NCBI RefSeq assembly: GCF_964340395.1
Contig: NC_135559.1
Location: forward strand, 9,359,759-9,423,758
Reading direction: 5' to 3'
Source of the DNA: Glandiceps talaboti
Taxonomy: Eukaryota > Hemichordata > Enteropneusta > Spengelidae
Length of the DNA stretch: 64,000 nt
The translations under genes were made by a program, and so were the position numbers. The notes under the pieces were generated by a model, which was not told where the DNA came from, made no database searches, and saw only the letters and a list, made by a program, of their open reading frames with translations. Position 1 is the stretch's first letter. The number at the start of each line of letters is the position of its first letter. Shown here in pieces: positions 1 through 13,077 of the stretch.

Positions 1-29
1 GAAAGTACGACTGATTTGTTCATCGCAAG

Positions 30-355
30 CACTGATGTAAATACCCAAAATACGTTGTACAGCTGCTGTGAACATCGCAAGTACTCATGTACATACCCAA
101 AATACGCTGTACAGCTGTTGTGTACATCACATGTACATACCCAAAATATGCTGTACAGCTGATGTGAACACTGTAAGCACTCATGTACATACCCAAAATA
201 TGCTGTACAGCTGATGTGAACATCGCAAGCACTCATGTAAATACCGAAAATACACTGTACAGCTGATGTGTACATCACAAGTACTCATGTAAATACCCAA
301 AATACGTTGTACAGCTGCTGTGAACATCGCAAGCATTCATGTAAATACCGAAAAT
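30..355. repeat. 52-bp tandem repeat in arrestin intron
   Basis: Six to seven units built on TGTACATACCCAAAATACG, TGTACAGCTG and GAACATCGCAAG, with one shorter unit. The window opens inside or next to the array. Confidence 0.92.
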
Positions 356-725
356 CAGTATTCACGTCACATGGTTTTGTAACTATAATATAAACATCAT
401 ATATTTATCTTTTAGTGCATGAATTGTTCTGCAGAGTTTACACAATAACCATAGCAGAATTGTGTTCAGTTACAGATGATGCAACTTTAATGACCAATGA
501 CATACAAGATCAAATTTGACTCACCTCCTCCCCTCCTCTCCATCTCGTTCCTTTTCACAGGCGTCATTGTAACAGTGTGAGGAATGAAAAATTTCTGCAA
601 CAAATCAAATATTGATATTGGACGATTAATGTTTTACTTTGAGTTATAATTTCATTGGAAAGATTATCCTTTATTATATGTTCATATTTATATCAAAAAG
701 ATGTATTTTTCGTTTTGTCTTGCAG

Positions 726-1447
726 ATCACTACATATCTAGGAAAAAGAGACTTTGTCGATCATCTCACACATGTGGATCCAGTAGGTAAGTGTTATTGG
801 TAAGAGAAAGTGAGAAATGCAGATTTTAAGTTGTGTGGCCAAAAACAGTGGAAATGGGATGAAACACAGAGTTTAGTTTGTGTGGCCAAAATGATAAATA
901 AGGAGAAACAGACTTTTATTTGTTTGGCGAACATGTGAAAGGTGGAAACAGGAAGTTTGATTTGTGTGGCGAACAAGAGAAATGGACTTCGAATCGTGTG
1001 ACCAACAAGAAAATAAGGGCAAAATATTGTATGGCCAATATGACAAAAAGGTTGAGAAACATAGACTCTAGTTTGTGTGGCCAAGAAGTGCTGAAGATGA
1101 ATGGTTTGTGTAAATATAGAACAAGAACAAAGTAATACTGTATGGCTAACTAAGTAATTGAACTTTAGTCTCCAATATTTATCATTTTGTGATTCATAGA
1201 AGTGTAACAAACCGAAGGGGCTTTGTCTATGACAAACCTAACAATCCTAAGGGGCTTTGTCAATATTAACAGTTTGAAACAGAAGACTGCATATCTCTCT
1301 TTAAGACCTTTTCTGAGTGAATAAAAAGAAACAACACAGCAGAGTAGACAAAGTTTTGTTTTGTTTTGTCAGGGGAATCTGCTCACACATGCCCCCACCT
1401 CCCACATATATACATACATACATACATACACACATACATACAGACAT

Positions 1448-1498
<51 letters not shown>

Positions 1499-3177
1499 CA
1501 GACAGACGTACCTATCTACGTACCTACACACACACACACCTTATTCTATCAGACCTAAAATGCCAACTCACCTGTGACTAGTCTGTGTATAAATAAATTG
1601 ATTAATGAAAAGGAGAACAATTTGTGAATCAATCTTATCCTTGTCACAACATTTTTAATGAAAGTGGACATATAATAAATTACTTAGTAATAACTTATTA
1701 ATAGCAAATGAACAACATGCAGTGTGTGGATTGATTACCTAAATGATAGTTTATGCTTCAAAGTGAAAAATGGAAAACCAATTTGCATCAAAGTTGATTT
1801 TCTGTCTTCTGGTCTATTGTTGTTTCATCATTAGGATAGCCTTCAATACTTATTTCTCAATATCTCATTTCTCTGTTATTAATACATTCAAGAAACACCG
1901 TTCTCGATTATTACCTAGCCTTTTTATGCATTATTGCCATAACTGCCTTCTCCGTGCTGTGTCAGCTCAAATTCGTTTCTCGACAAATTTTAGTGGCTGT
2001 TAATATTACGTGTGTATTTTGTAATCTAACTTTAATAGGAGTTCAGAATGCAGCGGCATGTCTTGTCTGTACTGTTAAAAAGTAGGAGCATGTCCAACAC
2101 CATTTGAAACAACTTCATTGGTTACCTATTAGTTCTTGTATACATTACAACATTTCATCAATCATGCTTCAATTCAGTTGAGAGTTCTGGACCACAATAC
2201 CTCACTGAATGTCTTCATAATATATATTCCACAAAGACAACTTCGCTCAACCTCAGATTTTTGTCTTCTTTGTGTCCCAATGGGTATCTATAATCTAGAA
2301 AGACATCTTTCTCTCACATATGACTTACATCGATCAATGGAACAATCTTGCTTTCGATCTCTTCCATGCCAAGTCTCTAACATGTACTCTGTCACTGTGT
2401 AGACAATATCCTCAATTTTCTCTCATTTCCCTGTATCGACTGTCTGCGTACATTGAATTGTCCACCACTCCAAGTCTCCGACATCCTCCTTCCTTCTCAA
2501 GTGCTTCAATCTCTTTAAAAATGCAATGTCTACCATCACTATTAATTGCCTTGTATCCAGTATGCGTATTCTCCTCTACTCCAAGTCACTGACTTCTGTC
2601 TTCCGTCACTCTCTCAAGATCTACCGTATCTCTTTAAACATTACCCTTCTCCATTTGCAAAGTATCCAGTGTCTCTGTATTCTCCTCGACTCCAAATTAC
2701 TGACTTCTGCCGTTCTCCCAAGACCTACCGGTATCTCTTTAATCACTAATCTCAGCCTTCTCCATTTGCCAAGTATCCAGTGTCTGTGCATTCACTTTTC
2801 TTTCTTTCCATACTTCAGAATAATCGCCTCACTTCTTTATTATATTTAGCCAAAACCCAAGCCTCAGTTACAGACTCGTTTTAATTATTGATAAAGAAAT
2901 ATGTTAATAACAATGCAATTTCCAATATAATGTTTTCCAAGTCACTATTCTCACAACACTTTGCTAGTATTACCCCTGGTATCGACCAATAACGGCACAA
3001 CAGATCGTTTTTCAACTTTTTTTAACTCCCTTGAGAGCATACAGTTCCACAGCTGCAGACATTGACTCGATTGAGACACATGGGAATTAACAGGTCATGT
3101 TTCAATCCCAGGTCATTGCATTAGTGTTACCTGAACACTAATTATATGAGTTTTGGACAAACTTTTTGTACAGCTCT

Positions 3178-3230
<53 letters not shown>

Positions 3231-3744
3231 TTTTCACACCTAGATTGTAATCCTAATCTGTTTAAATCCTCTGTTATACCAGGTCCCCAGTTTATACAAC
3301 TAGGTTGGGTAAGGCATACTTGTGGTTTAAAGCTTGGCCCAAGGACTTTAGGAACTCAAAAAACAAATGGCTGTAACAAGGTTTAAACCTACAACCTGCA
3401 GATTCTCAACCAGCCACCTTGACTCATCATGGTTCTCAGTATTTTCAGTGTTCAAATATTTCGCCCGTTTCCTTTAACAGATGGTGTAATACTGGTTGAC
3501 CCAGAGTACTTAAAAGACCGCAAAGTGTTTGCACATGTGTTGGCAGCATTTCGGTATGGACGTGAAGATCTGGATGTTTTAGGATTGACCTTCAGAAAAG
3601 ACCTGTACCTAGCATCTATGCAGGTATACCCTCCAATCCCTGAAGAACAAAAACCACTGACAAGATTACAAGAGAGATTGATCAAGAAACTTGGTCCAAA
3701 TGCGCACCCGTTCTATTTTGAGGTAACATATGAATTTAACTTAT

Positions 3745-3799
<55 letters not shown>

Positions 3800-6700
3800 A
3801 ATAGCTTATGGTGTGTAGATGAAAAATTTCTCAAATGAAAGCAAGCTCTGATCAGTGGTTTTCCAAGTTACATCCAAAAGCGTTACTTTCTGTCAAGGAG
3901 AAGTACTCCCTCTGCAGTTTTGTTTTGTTCATTCCTTTGTTTTAAGAAATCAGTGCACAGATCAGAAAACTGTTCTCTAACATATGAGAAAATCCAGTAT
4001 AAATGTAAATGGAGAGTCAGTCGCAGAGAAATACACCCTCTGCAGTTTGGTGTTGTTCATTCCTTTGTTTTCAGAAAAACTGCACAGTCCAGAAAGCTGC
4101 TCTCTAAGATGAAAAACTCCAGATTTTTCATAAACATTAACTTTTTAGTTTCATTGATGTTAAATGTCTTGGAAAGAATTCATATTGTTTTGTTTTTAGG
4201 AGAAACACTGTCACTAAGTAGGAGAGATGTCATGTTTACATAAGGTGAAGCAAACAAACTTACAAACGTAGCTAATCATAGTACCGTTTTCTTGTACAGG
4301 TCCCAAAGAATTCGCCATCATCGGTGACTCTTCAGCCGGCACCTGGCGATACTGGTAAACCATGCGGTGTAGACTATGAACTCAAGACTTACGTGGCTGA
4401 CTCTATTGACGAGAAACCTCACAAACGTAACTCTGTACGACTTGCAATACGTAAAATTACGTATGCACCTTCAACACCCGGTCCACAGCCAAGCGTTGAG
4501 GCCAGCAAGGAATTCATGATGAGCCCTGCCCCATTGCACCTTGAATCTTCATTGGATAAAGAGGTAATGTCAAATTTTATGTCAGAGATTTAACACTAAA
4601 AGAGAGACAATCAAATTTTAATCTTAATTCCAGACTGTGTTTCCAGAAAATCAACTATCATCACAGATCAATGCCACCAGAGGGCGCACTTTACTTGAGG
4701 GCTATTCAAGTACATTATGCTAAGTACATGTAAATTTTGTTCTTTCAGATGTACTACCATGGTGAAAGTATAGCAGTGAATGTTCAAATTACAAACAATT
4801 CTAACAAAACAGTGAAAAAGATTCGAATATCAGTTCGTCAGTTTGCAGATATTTGCCTCTTCTCAACGGCACAATACAAATGTCCAGTAGCTGTTCTAGA
4901 AACAGAGTGAGTACTACTTTGGCAATTGAGGTTTTGGTTTATTAAGATAGATGCAAACTAAAACTATTGTTTGATGTGGTAGATTACACAATAGGATGAT
5001 AGTGGTATCTCTGTTGTGTGGACATAATCACCTTGTACTCAAGATTGTGTAAACATTTGAAATCCCCAAAAATGTACACTGCAAGATCACAGAAATCATC
5101 AAGAGGTGCGACACTAGTGTGATTACAACTAAACTGACGGCCATTCAATAGCTTTCAATAGCTTGTATTAACGTGCCCCAACAATAGTTTGTATAAGATG
5201 GATTGGATGAGCTAGAGATTGAAGGTTTATCTCATCTTCAATGAGACACTGATTGTAAACTCTAATGATTTGCCTGTTTTAGGGATGGCTTCCCGGTTGG
5301 ACCCAGTCAAACACTCTCAAAAGTGTACTACGTGACCCCACTATTGGCCAACAACAGGGATAAACGTGGACTGGCACTGGATGGCAAACTCAAACATGAA
5401 GATACCAACCTTGCATCCTCTACCATGTAAGTGCTTTAGAGGGCGCTATAATAATCTAGACCACCATGCTATGGCCTCTGACCCGAGTGATCAGTGAATG
5501 TATAACATTGTGGGTTGGAATCCTAGCAAGTTACCAGAAACCATCTACCTACTCTAACTTTCACCGTCAGTCAGATGTTACAAGTAACACTGCAATCAGT
5601 AGCAGCCATATTGGATTTCCACTGCGGTCAATAGATGAAAACAGAAACATGCCCATTTTGCTGGTCAGATAATCTGCAACATAATTATAACCTTTGAGAA
5701 GGGATGAAATATAATTGATATAACACCCATATCGTCTCTGATAAAAGTGATGTCTGAGTTTACGGAAAAACTGAGAAGTGCCAATTATGTTTACACTATG
5801 TAGTCAATGATGGATAAATGCCACCACAAGCAACTAATCAAAATTCAAATATGGCCACCAGTGATAGCAGCAATAACATTATGGGTTATAGATCCATAGG
5901 AACAATGGGTGTGCAAGGAGAGTTTGTGTGACTGCTCTAATGTGCTGTAGAGGGCGCTATAACACTAGAGCTCCATCAAGATGAAGGAAGCTGTAGTGTA
6001 GTGCAGAAATTGTGACTCAATTTTTGTTAATGATTACCAATTCTTTTTTTTTCAGTATCACAGATGAATCACAAAAGGAGAATCTTGGGATCATTGTGCA
6101 GTACAAGGTCAAGGTCAGGCTCATCGTAGCCTACGGAGGGTGAGTACATAACTAAGGGCAATATTATTTGTTTCACTGTTTATATTGACCTGAGAAACCA
6201 TATATTTCTCGAATTAGACAAAAAAAGTTTTGAAAAGATAATGCGTTCTATTGCCAGCTAAGAAAAAATCAAAATGTCACTGAAGTATTGGTAAGATGTT
6301 GACACCGCGACCAAAAGGATTGTGTATTGCTGAATTTGAGAGCTGCACTTGTTCATAGCATCTGTTATAGTCTAGTTGCTAGACCCTCGGGCAAATTGAA
6401 GCCCAGTAACAGATTGTACCACCTTGATTCAATTTGATACGGGGTGGCAGAGAAATTACAATTTTGCTGCATGAGAAAATAGTCGAAAGAAGAAATTTAC
6501 TTTTCTATGTTGAAGTCTTAAACTGCATTTTATTTTCACATATATCCATTCAGTGACTTGGCAGTGGAGTTGCCATTCACATTGACCCATCCTAAACCTC
6601 CAGAGAGCCCACCAACAAGCAGACCAGAGAGCACACAGCCAGGTAAGAAAGAAATCATCCAGAAATATTAACTTATTTGAGAAGCATTATTTAGCAATTG

Positions 6701-9700
6701 AATGAAATTTGTAAAGGTGTATGGTTGAAGATATATATTTTGAAGGAGAAATTTGCATACGACAGCCATATTCGAAGGTGAAATTTGCATATGACAGCCA
6801 TATTGGTTGGTGAAATTTGCATGTGACAGCCAAAGTGAAAGAAATATCTTTGTCTTTGCCTCAAAGGGAGAAGGCACCTTAAGTCACTTATTTTTTTCTC
6901 AACTGGACAAAGAAAAATGATGGGGAGTAATGTCTGAGTATACTGGATCTGAACAAGCAGAATGAATGTTATATTTTTAGGTCAAAGTTTAAGTGTATTT
7001 GAGCTGTAGTATGCACAAACACAAAAATCCATAACTACAATGTAGTTAAGATTGCTCTTGTACAAAGGAAGAGAGCATAAACATTTCTCCATTACAGTCA
7101 TTGTATATCATTTTAATTGTCAACACAAAACACCCATGATGCTTTGTGATTGTAATAGATGAAGAACCAACATTAAACTGCTGACTAATTCAACCAATGA
7201 ATTGAGGCCTTTCAAATCTACAAATACATGCACATACACTTTCTTTTACTGTCTGTGATTGGTCCGAGTATAATTCAAAATTTTTGACTTTTCAGGTGTT
7301 GAAGCAGACATACCAGTTGATACCAATCTGATCAGTTTTGATACCAAGTAAGAAATCTCTGCTTTTCTTCTTGTGTTACATAATTATTTATTTCACTTTT
7401 AGCATAATGTGGTGTCAGTACTATTTAAAACTGACCGCAGTCTGTCTTGCAAGAACCAAAGTCCAAATATGAAAATGAAATACATTCCAAAACTGGCCAA
7501 TCAAACTCCTATCTATGCATATTGAAAATATCTATGGCAACCGAAAACAAATTGCAAGCAAGGGAAAATATAATTTTTTTTTTCAATTTAGGGTTCAATT
7601 ATTAAATATAGTACAAAAGTACAACTACAAAAGCACTGAAATCAAGCTTAAGTTGCCCAAACCATATTGCCATAGAGTTTAGAGGGCATACATTACCAAA
7701 GTAGCCATTTTGTTTTTCCATTAAAAGTTGCCATAGAGGGCATACATCACCCAAGGCGGCCATTTTGTTTTTCCGTCAAGTTGCTGTAAAGGTCACACTT
7801 CAGCCAATTAATGTGGCCATTATGGTTTTTTCCACCCATTGTGTATTGTCCTATAGACCTTAACTTTGACATTGATACCATGGTAACAGATTTACATGGT
7901 TTCTTAAGTATATTCCATCTTTAATATTTAAATTTATTATACCACTGGATACAAATGATATAATCCCAAGGCAAAATGTGTGGTCATGTGTATCTTATCA
8001 TGTTTGTTGTTGTTGTTGTTGTTGTTGTTGTTGCTGCACATATACAGTTTGGCTGGTCTAAGTCGGACTAGATATGACAAGCCCAGTTTCAATCTTTTCA
8101 ACCATAGATCCTACACATTGTCGTGTAGGGTCTGTCTATGCTTCAACTCTTGTTTGTCTAGACTGGTTTGCACTTGTTTTAAGTGGCTTTTGTCTGGTGT
8201 TGTCTGATCATTGTCATGTTTATGTCAACCCGGCCCACCCTTGCATCAGTCCCCTCAAAATGTTCTGTAACATAACCTAACTTTTACTTCAAGTTATTAT
8301 TAAATATGCATTTTCTAATATAGCTCCAACCATCTCCATCATAACCCTCGTGTTCACTTTGTGTTGATTTGCAATGTTACATCAATTCTTGACTAACATT
8401 CGCTCTGTTATTGTCCACTGGTCAATACTAAAAAATTAATGTAACCAAACCTTTTAACTTAACTTTTGTTTTTCAGTTGCATAAATTTTTATTTTGAAAA
8501 TCTAACCTGTGTGAACCCTTGAATTGAAGTGAATTTTTTTTCACTAACACTTTCAACCATACCATCCTATAACATTAGGCAGAAATGAAAAAAAAAATGA
8601 GTGTTTCCGATAACATTACTTCATAGGGTGGGTAGGTCGGGATTTTATTTTATTTTACATTTTATTTTGTTAAATTACTTCATCCCAAAGACAAGATACT
8701 CATTGGTCGGAATATTTCCATAACAGTTGATGAGGTGTAAAAGAAGTAAATTGAAGACAATTACGTGATTCAAAAGTAGACGGACACAATATCCAAGCTG
8801 TACTGTTATAAAAAAGTAACCAAGAAAATGTACAGGGAAATAGAACTACATTGTCTTTTTTTGCATGTAAAAAAATGTTAGGGTCGGTAGCTTAAACTCG
8901 GGTCATTCAGATTATCGGAAACACACTATTTTTTTTTTATTTGGCCTTACTGGGATAGACCTTTTAAAAAAAAAAGAGAAAAAGGGTGCAAGAAATTTTG
9001 ATGCACCTCAATCGTCCTATAACATGGCTACATTCCAAAGGGAGACTGAGAAGGTATATTTATGAAGTGAAAAGTGGATCATGAGTCGTAAATGAAAGGT
9101 AAAAGAAACAAGACACAAATACCACCATACCTGCTAATAAATGAAAGAGAAAGTTTGTTGCTGTGGGTCAAAACGATAAACCATGGTTTTCCTGAGGGGT
9201 CTCTACATCGTAAGGAATAGGGGAAGACCACATTTTGATGAGTCACAAGCAATTTCTCAGTAAAATTGCTTTTGAATATATGGAAAGGCTGGTAAAGCTA
9301 TAGTTGCTGGTGAAAAAAGAAACTCCAATTTTCTAGTCTATGTGATGATGAGATATTCCCATAACCTTCTCAACACACTGCTATAAACAAATATATTTCA
9401 ATTCCTATGCCCATGTCACAAAGTTAAGTGTTTGTAAAGATGTAGGCAGGTCTGAAACTAAATTAAGGGGAGATTTGGCAACAAGAATTAGTGTAAATAA
9501 GTGTTCACCCCCCTTCTGCTCCTAGATTTTGGTATTGTCCAGGTAACATTACCTAAGTGGTTCAGTCCCAAAAATGGTATGGCACTTTGGGTAATATTGA
9601 ACAGTGCCCTCAGTGTCAACTACAGGGAAGAGTATTTGGAAGAGTCCACAGAAAAGAAAGGGAAGGTACAAACATTGTTGATAGAGGAGTACTTCAAGTA

Positions 9701-11428
9701 GACAAGAGGATGCTATGAAATCTAAAAAGTGGGCATTAGTGTTTCTTGCCTAGTTGCTCATACAATTATCACTGTTTAGCAGTCTCCCTTGTTTTGTAGG
9801 TATGTTTTTTTGAGGTGGTTGGGGGAGGGGAGGTACGTCAGCTCCATTGTCTGTGGCCTGCTTATTTTGTCCTCAGCAGTAATGTTTCCATTTTCATGCT
9901 TGTTGCTTCACCTATAGGGATGATCAGGACCCGAACAATAGATCAAGTAAATATTGTGTGGGAAAAGTCATGCATGGATACAGGTACAATTTGTCCTCCC
10001 ACATTTAGTAGTGTGTTGTTGTTGTTGTTTTTGTTTATTAACAGTGTGCTGTGCTGCTATTTTTAAATGTGTCATGTCGTCGTCATCAGTCCTGTCCATT
10101 TGGTTCCGTCTGACCTTTTCATGTCTCAGTTCTCAGTAGTCGTATCATGTCAGTACTGAATTATACAGCTTGTTCAGTCGTCTCATTTTAGTAGTTAGCT
10201 AGTTATTTACACTCTGCTGTGATAGAAACAAATGATTTTGCTACAACCAGTAAGCTTTCTGGGAACCAGGAATGAATTTTTTACCCTTTCGTGTTTCCTG
10301 TCCTGAAATATTTCATGCCTTAAAAAGCATATTTTGTAGGGGAAAATATGTCAAAACTTTTGCTTCTATGTTTTATCCCATGTTACTTCTTCTTGCTGGC
10401 ATGTACTGTTTGGTTGTGACTAGGGAATCATCGTTAATGGTACTTGACTCACACAGTGTCAGTCTTGCTATCAAAGTTAAGAAAATATACAAATTCACTA
10501 GAAGTTCATCAAAGTATATGATGTTCCTGTTGTCAGAAACGAAAACAAACAGAGTGCGTCTTTCCTTTTATACCTCTTCACAGAAGAATTGTTTACAATT
10601 AAGAGAAAGAACAAAAAAATGTCTGTGAATTAATGCTAAAGCTAATGATGTTTGCCGAACGTAGTGTAGGGTCCTGATCTATGCTTCTCTCTGTTGCTTT
10701 CCTGCTAGTGGTCCTTAGCTGCTATGTTTCATTATGCCATAATGTAGTCATTCAAGAAACTCTACATTGTTTGATTTAACAATGTTAGATTGGAAAGCAC
10801 TCTAGCGCTACCACAACCCACTGAAATGTACACTGGAAGTGGCCATTTTGTTATTTCAACTTCAACTTGCCATAGAGGGCGTACTCTACACTAAGTGGCC
10901 ATTTTGTTCTTGTTTTTCAAGTCACATTGCCATAGAGGGCATACTTCACAATAGGTGGCCATTTTGATTTTCCAGTCAAGTTTCAATTGGGCATGAACTC
11001 CACAGTGTTAGGAAGAAATGTGTACATAGTGGATTAAAAAATGTACCAAAGTAATTGGCAACTTGGCTGCAGAAGTGATGTAATACTGCCAAGCTCGTGA
11101 TTTGAAGTTGTAGTCTACTCAGCGTATATGTAAACGTCATATGGTAGTGATGACACTAAATGTATTTCTGCCTTCTAACCTTACACATACACAATTTCGA
11201 CATCAAAGATGTATGAACAACTAACCACTATTACTTTTCTGTAGCCTAACTTCTTGCTTTCATGAAAAAGAAATATATTTACTACCAAAGATTTATGGTA
11301 ATTGTTTTCGTGTTCATTTCCACAGCGGTGAAGCCAACCAATACCCAGAGCGTGACGACGATTTTATCTTTGAGGAGTTTGCTCGTCTGCGTATCAAGGG
11401 AGCCGAGGGCGAAGAGGCTGATGTTTGA
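726..11428 (+). CDS. ARRB: beta-arrestin, 5'-partial (nine exons)
   Basis: Arrestins bind phosphorylated, active G-protein-coupled receptors, uncouple the G protein and carry the receptor to clathrin coats. Exons read: 726-786, 3481-3722, 4300-4563, 4749-4906, 5283-5426, 6056-6139, 6554-6642, 7296-7347, 11326-11428. All have AG/GT borders and their phases chain to 398 residues. The first exon begins at [10 protein letters not shown], which aligns about 17 residues inside vertebrate beta-arrestin, so the start codon lies upstream of the window. Visible family marks are the finger-loop segment [17 protein letters not shown], the polar-core Asp in KRDFVDH, the Arg in [10 protein letters not shown], both Asp of [13 protein letters not shown], a clathrin box (LISFD) and the AP2 motif [16 protein letters not shown]. 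The segment [12 protein letters not shown] lacks the eight-residue insert of long vertebrate beta-arrestin 1, so this is the short form. Invertebrates often have one beta-type arrestin, so no subtype number is given. Confidence 0.96.
828..1150. repeat. degenerate tandem repeat (TTTGTGTGGCCAA units)
   Basis: About seven units of roughly 36-48 bp share TTTGTGTGGCCAA followed by an A/G-rich arm. They are diverged, hence older than the neighbouring arrays. Confidence 0.75.
1407..1545. repeat. compound microsatellite (CATA)n-(CAGA)n-(CA)n
   Basis: Runs of CATA, then CAGA, then short CA repeats. Open frames across it in several phases are artefacts of the tetranucleotide. Confidence 0.95.
2035..2850 (+). 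mobile_element. CR1/L2-like LINE remnant, C-terminal part
   Basis: The start reads as the conserved end of non-LTR reverse-transcriptase ORFs: [12 protein letters not shown], then [15 protein letters not shown], then GPQYLTE. Stops and frame changes show it is dead. From about 2590 a segment of about 110 bp (CACTCTCTCAAGAYCTACCG to CAAGTATCCAGTGTCTGT) is duplicated in tandem; it matches the LKTYLF-type terminal helix of such proteins. Confidence 0.7.
3181..3228. repeat. poly(A) tract, 48 bp
   Basis: An unbroken A run that may border the SINE-like sequence just downstream. Confidence 0.9.
3229..3425 (-). mobile_element. possible tRNA-derived SINE fragment
   Basis: On the minus strand the unit starts near GTGGCTGGTTGAGAATCTGC, has a B-box-like GTAGGTTTAAACC, and ends next to a homopolymer. 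The body includes CCTAGTTGTATAAACTGGGG. An intact tRNA fold is not evident. Confidence 0.4.
3746..3799. repeat. (AGT)n microsatellite
   Basis: About 18 AGT triplets just inside the arrestin intron after exon 3481-3722. Confidence 0.95.
4943..5198. mobile_element. AGATAGACACAAAC-family MITE, copy 1 (diverged)
   Basis: It aligns along its length with the copy at 27680-27937: AAGATAGATGCAAACTAAAA, GATGTGGTAGATTACACAA, TAATCACCTTGTACTCAAGA and CGGCCATTCAATA. The right terminus is shortened. It lies in an arrestin intron. Confidence 0.75.
7640..7835. repeat. GGCCATTTTG repeat cluster A
   Basis: About three units of roughly 60 bp containing TTGCCATAGAGGGCATAC and GGCCATTTTGTTTTTCC. A second cluster of the same sequence is at 10845-10985. 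Confidence 0.75.
7997..8036. repeat. (TTG)n microsatellite
   Basis: Eleven or more TTG triplets in an arrestin intron. Confidence 0.9.
10845..10985. repeat. GGCCATTTTG repeat cluster B
   Basis: Units AAGTGGCCATTTTGTT and TTGCCATAGAGGGCGTAC alternate, matching cluster A 3 kb upstream in the same arrestin intron. Confidence 0.75.
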
Positions 11429-12991
11429 GTTAGCGATAATTATTTTATCACGGATTATTAATAATTACTGAATTTTAGGCACATAATTTTAAAAGAAGCA
11501 AGCACACATGACCATTGACATATTTTGCGAAACATTTTTTTTTGTGAAGTAGGAACTTTTAAACTTGAGTTTCAAGATCAATTTTCATTTTATCCAAATC
11601 ATATGACTTGAGATGTTTTAACTTGAAAAAAAAAGAAAAAAAATGGAAGTTTTATCACTGTCACACCTATTTTCCAATAGAATCAGCCAGGCTTATGTAG
11701 AAAAGAATATTTGGGACATACCAAAAACAACACAATGAGGGGAGGGAAGGATAGATATAGATGTTTAATGAAAATTCAACAACTCTCTGAAATATGTTTG
11801 TGTATTTATGACAAATGGAAGTCGATGATGGTACAATTCTCTTGCAAGTACATTAGATATCTCAAAATAAGAATTTCTTGAAATTTGAGAAAAATGGAGT
11901 GGGTCTAACTCTAGATTTGTCGTCATTACGAAAGAAATGTTTTTAGACCCTCAAATTTGGCTGGGAAGAAAACTAAGTGTCTCAGAGACTGAGCAGATCA
12001 CCTGGTCTTTAATTGTATATTTATTACATATATAGTCTGCTATGTTGCTATTGTTGTTTGTATGTCTTAAATCTATGTATAAACTTAGACACATCCTGCG
12101 TGTGTGTGTGCATCCCTATTTTTCTGACTATTTCGACTGATCTTAAAAGTTTTCTATTTATGGGTAAGTCTAATATTTCATAAAAATAGGGGTGGCTGGT
12201 CCATCAGGATGGGTCGCGAAACACAGTTTTCAACAACCATCTTCACTTTCTTTGGATTCGAGGCATTCTTCTGGTAGTAAACAGACATTTTTATTGTTTC
12301 GTAGATGTAACCCATGACCCTCACACACCTTGTAATTATGAATATTCAAATTGTGTTGATTACAATGTTTTAAAAAAAATGGACAAATTGGTGCACAATT
12401 ATACAACCTTTTTTTGATGTTTCAGAAAAATATCTGTAGAGAATTTAATAATCTGTGTCAAATTTTACTCTGTGTTATTATGTGTCAAACCAAGGTGAAT
12501 TTTAAACAGCGTCACTGTATTTTGCAAACCCAATGTTAATTTATACGTGGGTGGATTTTAAAAACATTTGAACTTGATTCTCTTGGGTGTCTGGAGTTGT
12601 TTTGTAATAATACCGTATCGTACATAATATGTTTGTGCCATAATCAATATGCGCCAAGTTTTAGTCAGCTATTTCAAATTTTAATATTTTTGTTTTTTGT
12701 TTTGTTTTTCTTCACTTTCTCCGATTTCGGACACAACTCATTTTCTCAAGGCAAATGCTTGTATTATATGCTGATGTTTATTGAGTAACAAAATTTCAAA
12801 ATATGGTCAAGGTGAAGTATTTTTCCTGTGCTAAGCCTTTTAAAAGATTTTTTATTTTTGCCCTTGTATGTGAAAGTCAATCATTTTCTTCAAATGGTTC
12901 TCCCCCGATGTGTATCAAAATAGAAGCAAAAAAATGAGAGATACAGCTGATTTAATTTTAGGTAGAAATTACCATGTATTCAAAAATTAGG

Positions 12992-13077
12992 CTGTAAGAT
13001 ACATCATGTCGCTACGCCCTCAACGACAGGGGTTGACACTGATGTGTGAGGGCGCCCTCTCATAGCACACCTTACAG
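12992..13077 (-). mobile_element. CTGTAAGG-family short element, copy 1
   Basis: It begins CTGTAAGATACATCATGTC and ends CACACCTTACAG, with GAGGGCGCCCTC and AGGGGTTGACA inside. Its reverse complement aligns with the copies at 18632 and 19468, so it lies inverted relative to them. Confidence 0.75.

Noticed and set aside
3153-3386. Poly-lysine open frame
   Set aside because: Runs through a poly(A) tract into SINE-like DNA.
8040-8290. Transcribed-looking segment after the TTG repeat in an arrestin intron
   Set aside because: GC is slightly higher and two frames are open, but nothing recognisable is encoded and no exon borders fit the arrestin frame.
9919-9947. Possible extra arrestin exon ([10 protein letters not shown])
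   Set aside because: It has a tag acceptor and GTAAAT donor, but its 29 bases break the frame, whereas joining 7347 directly to 11326 restores the known tail.
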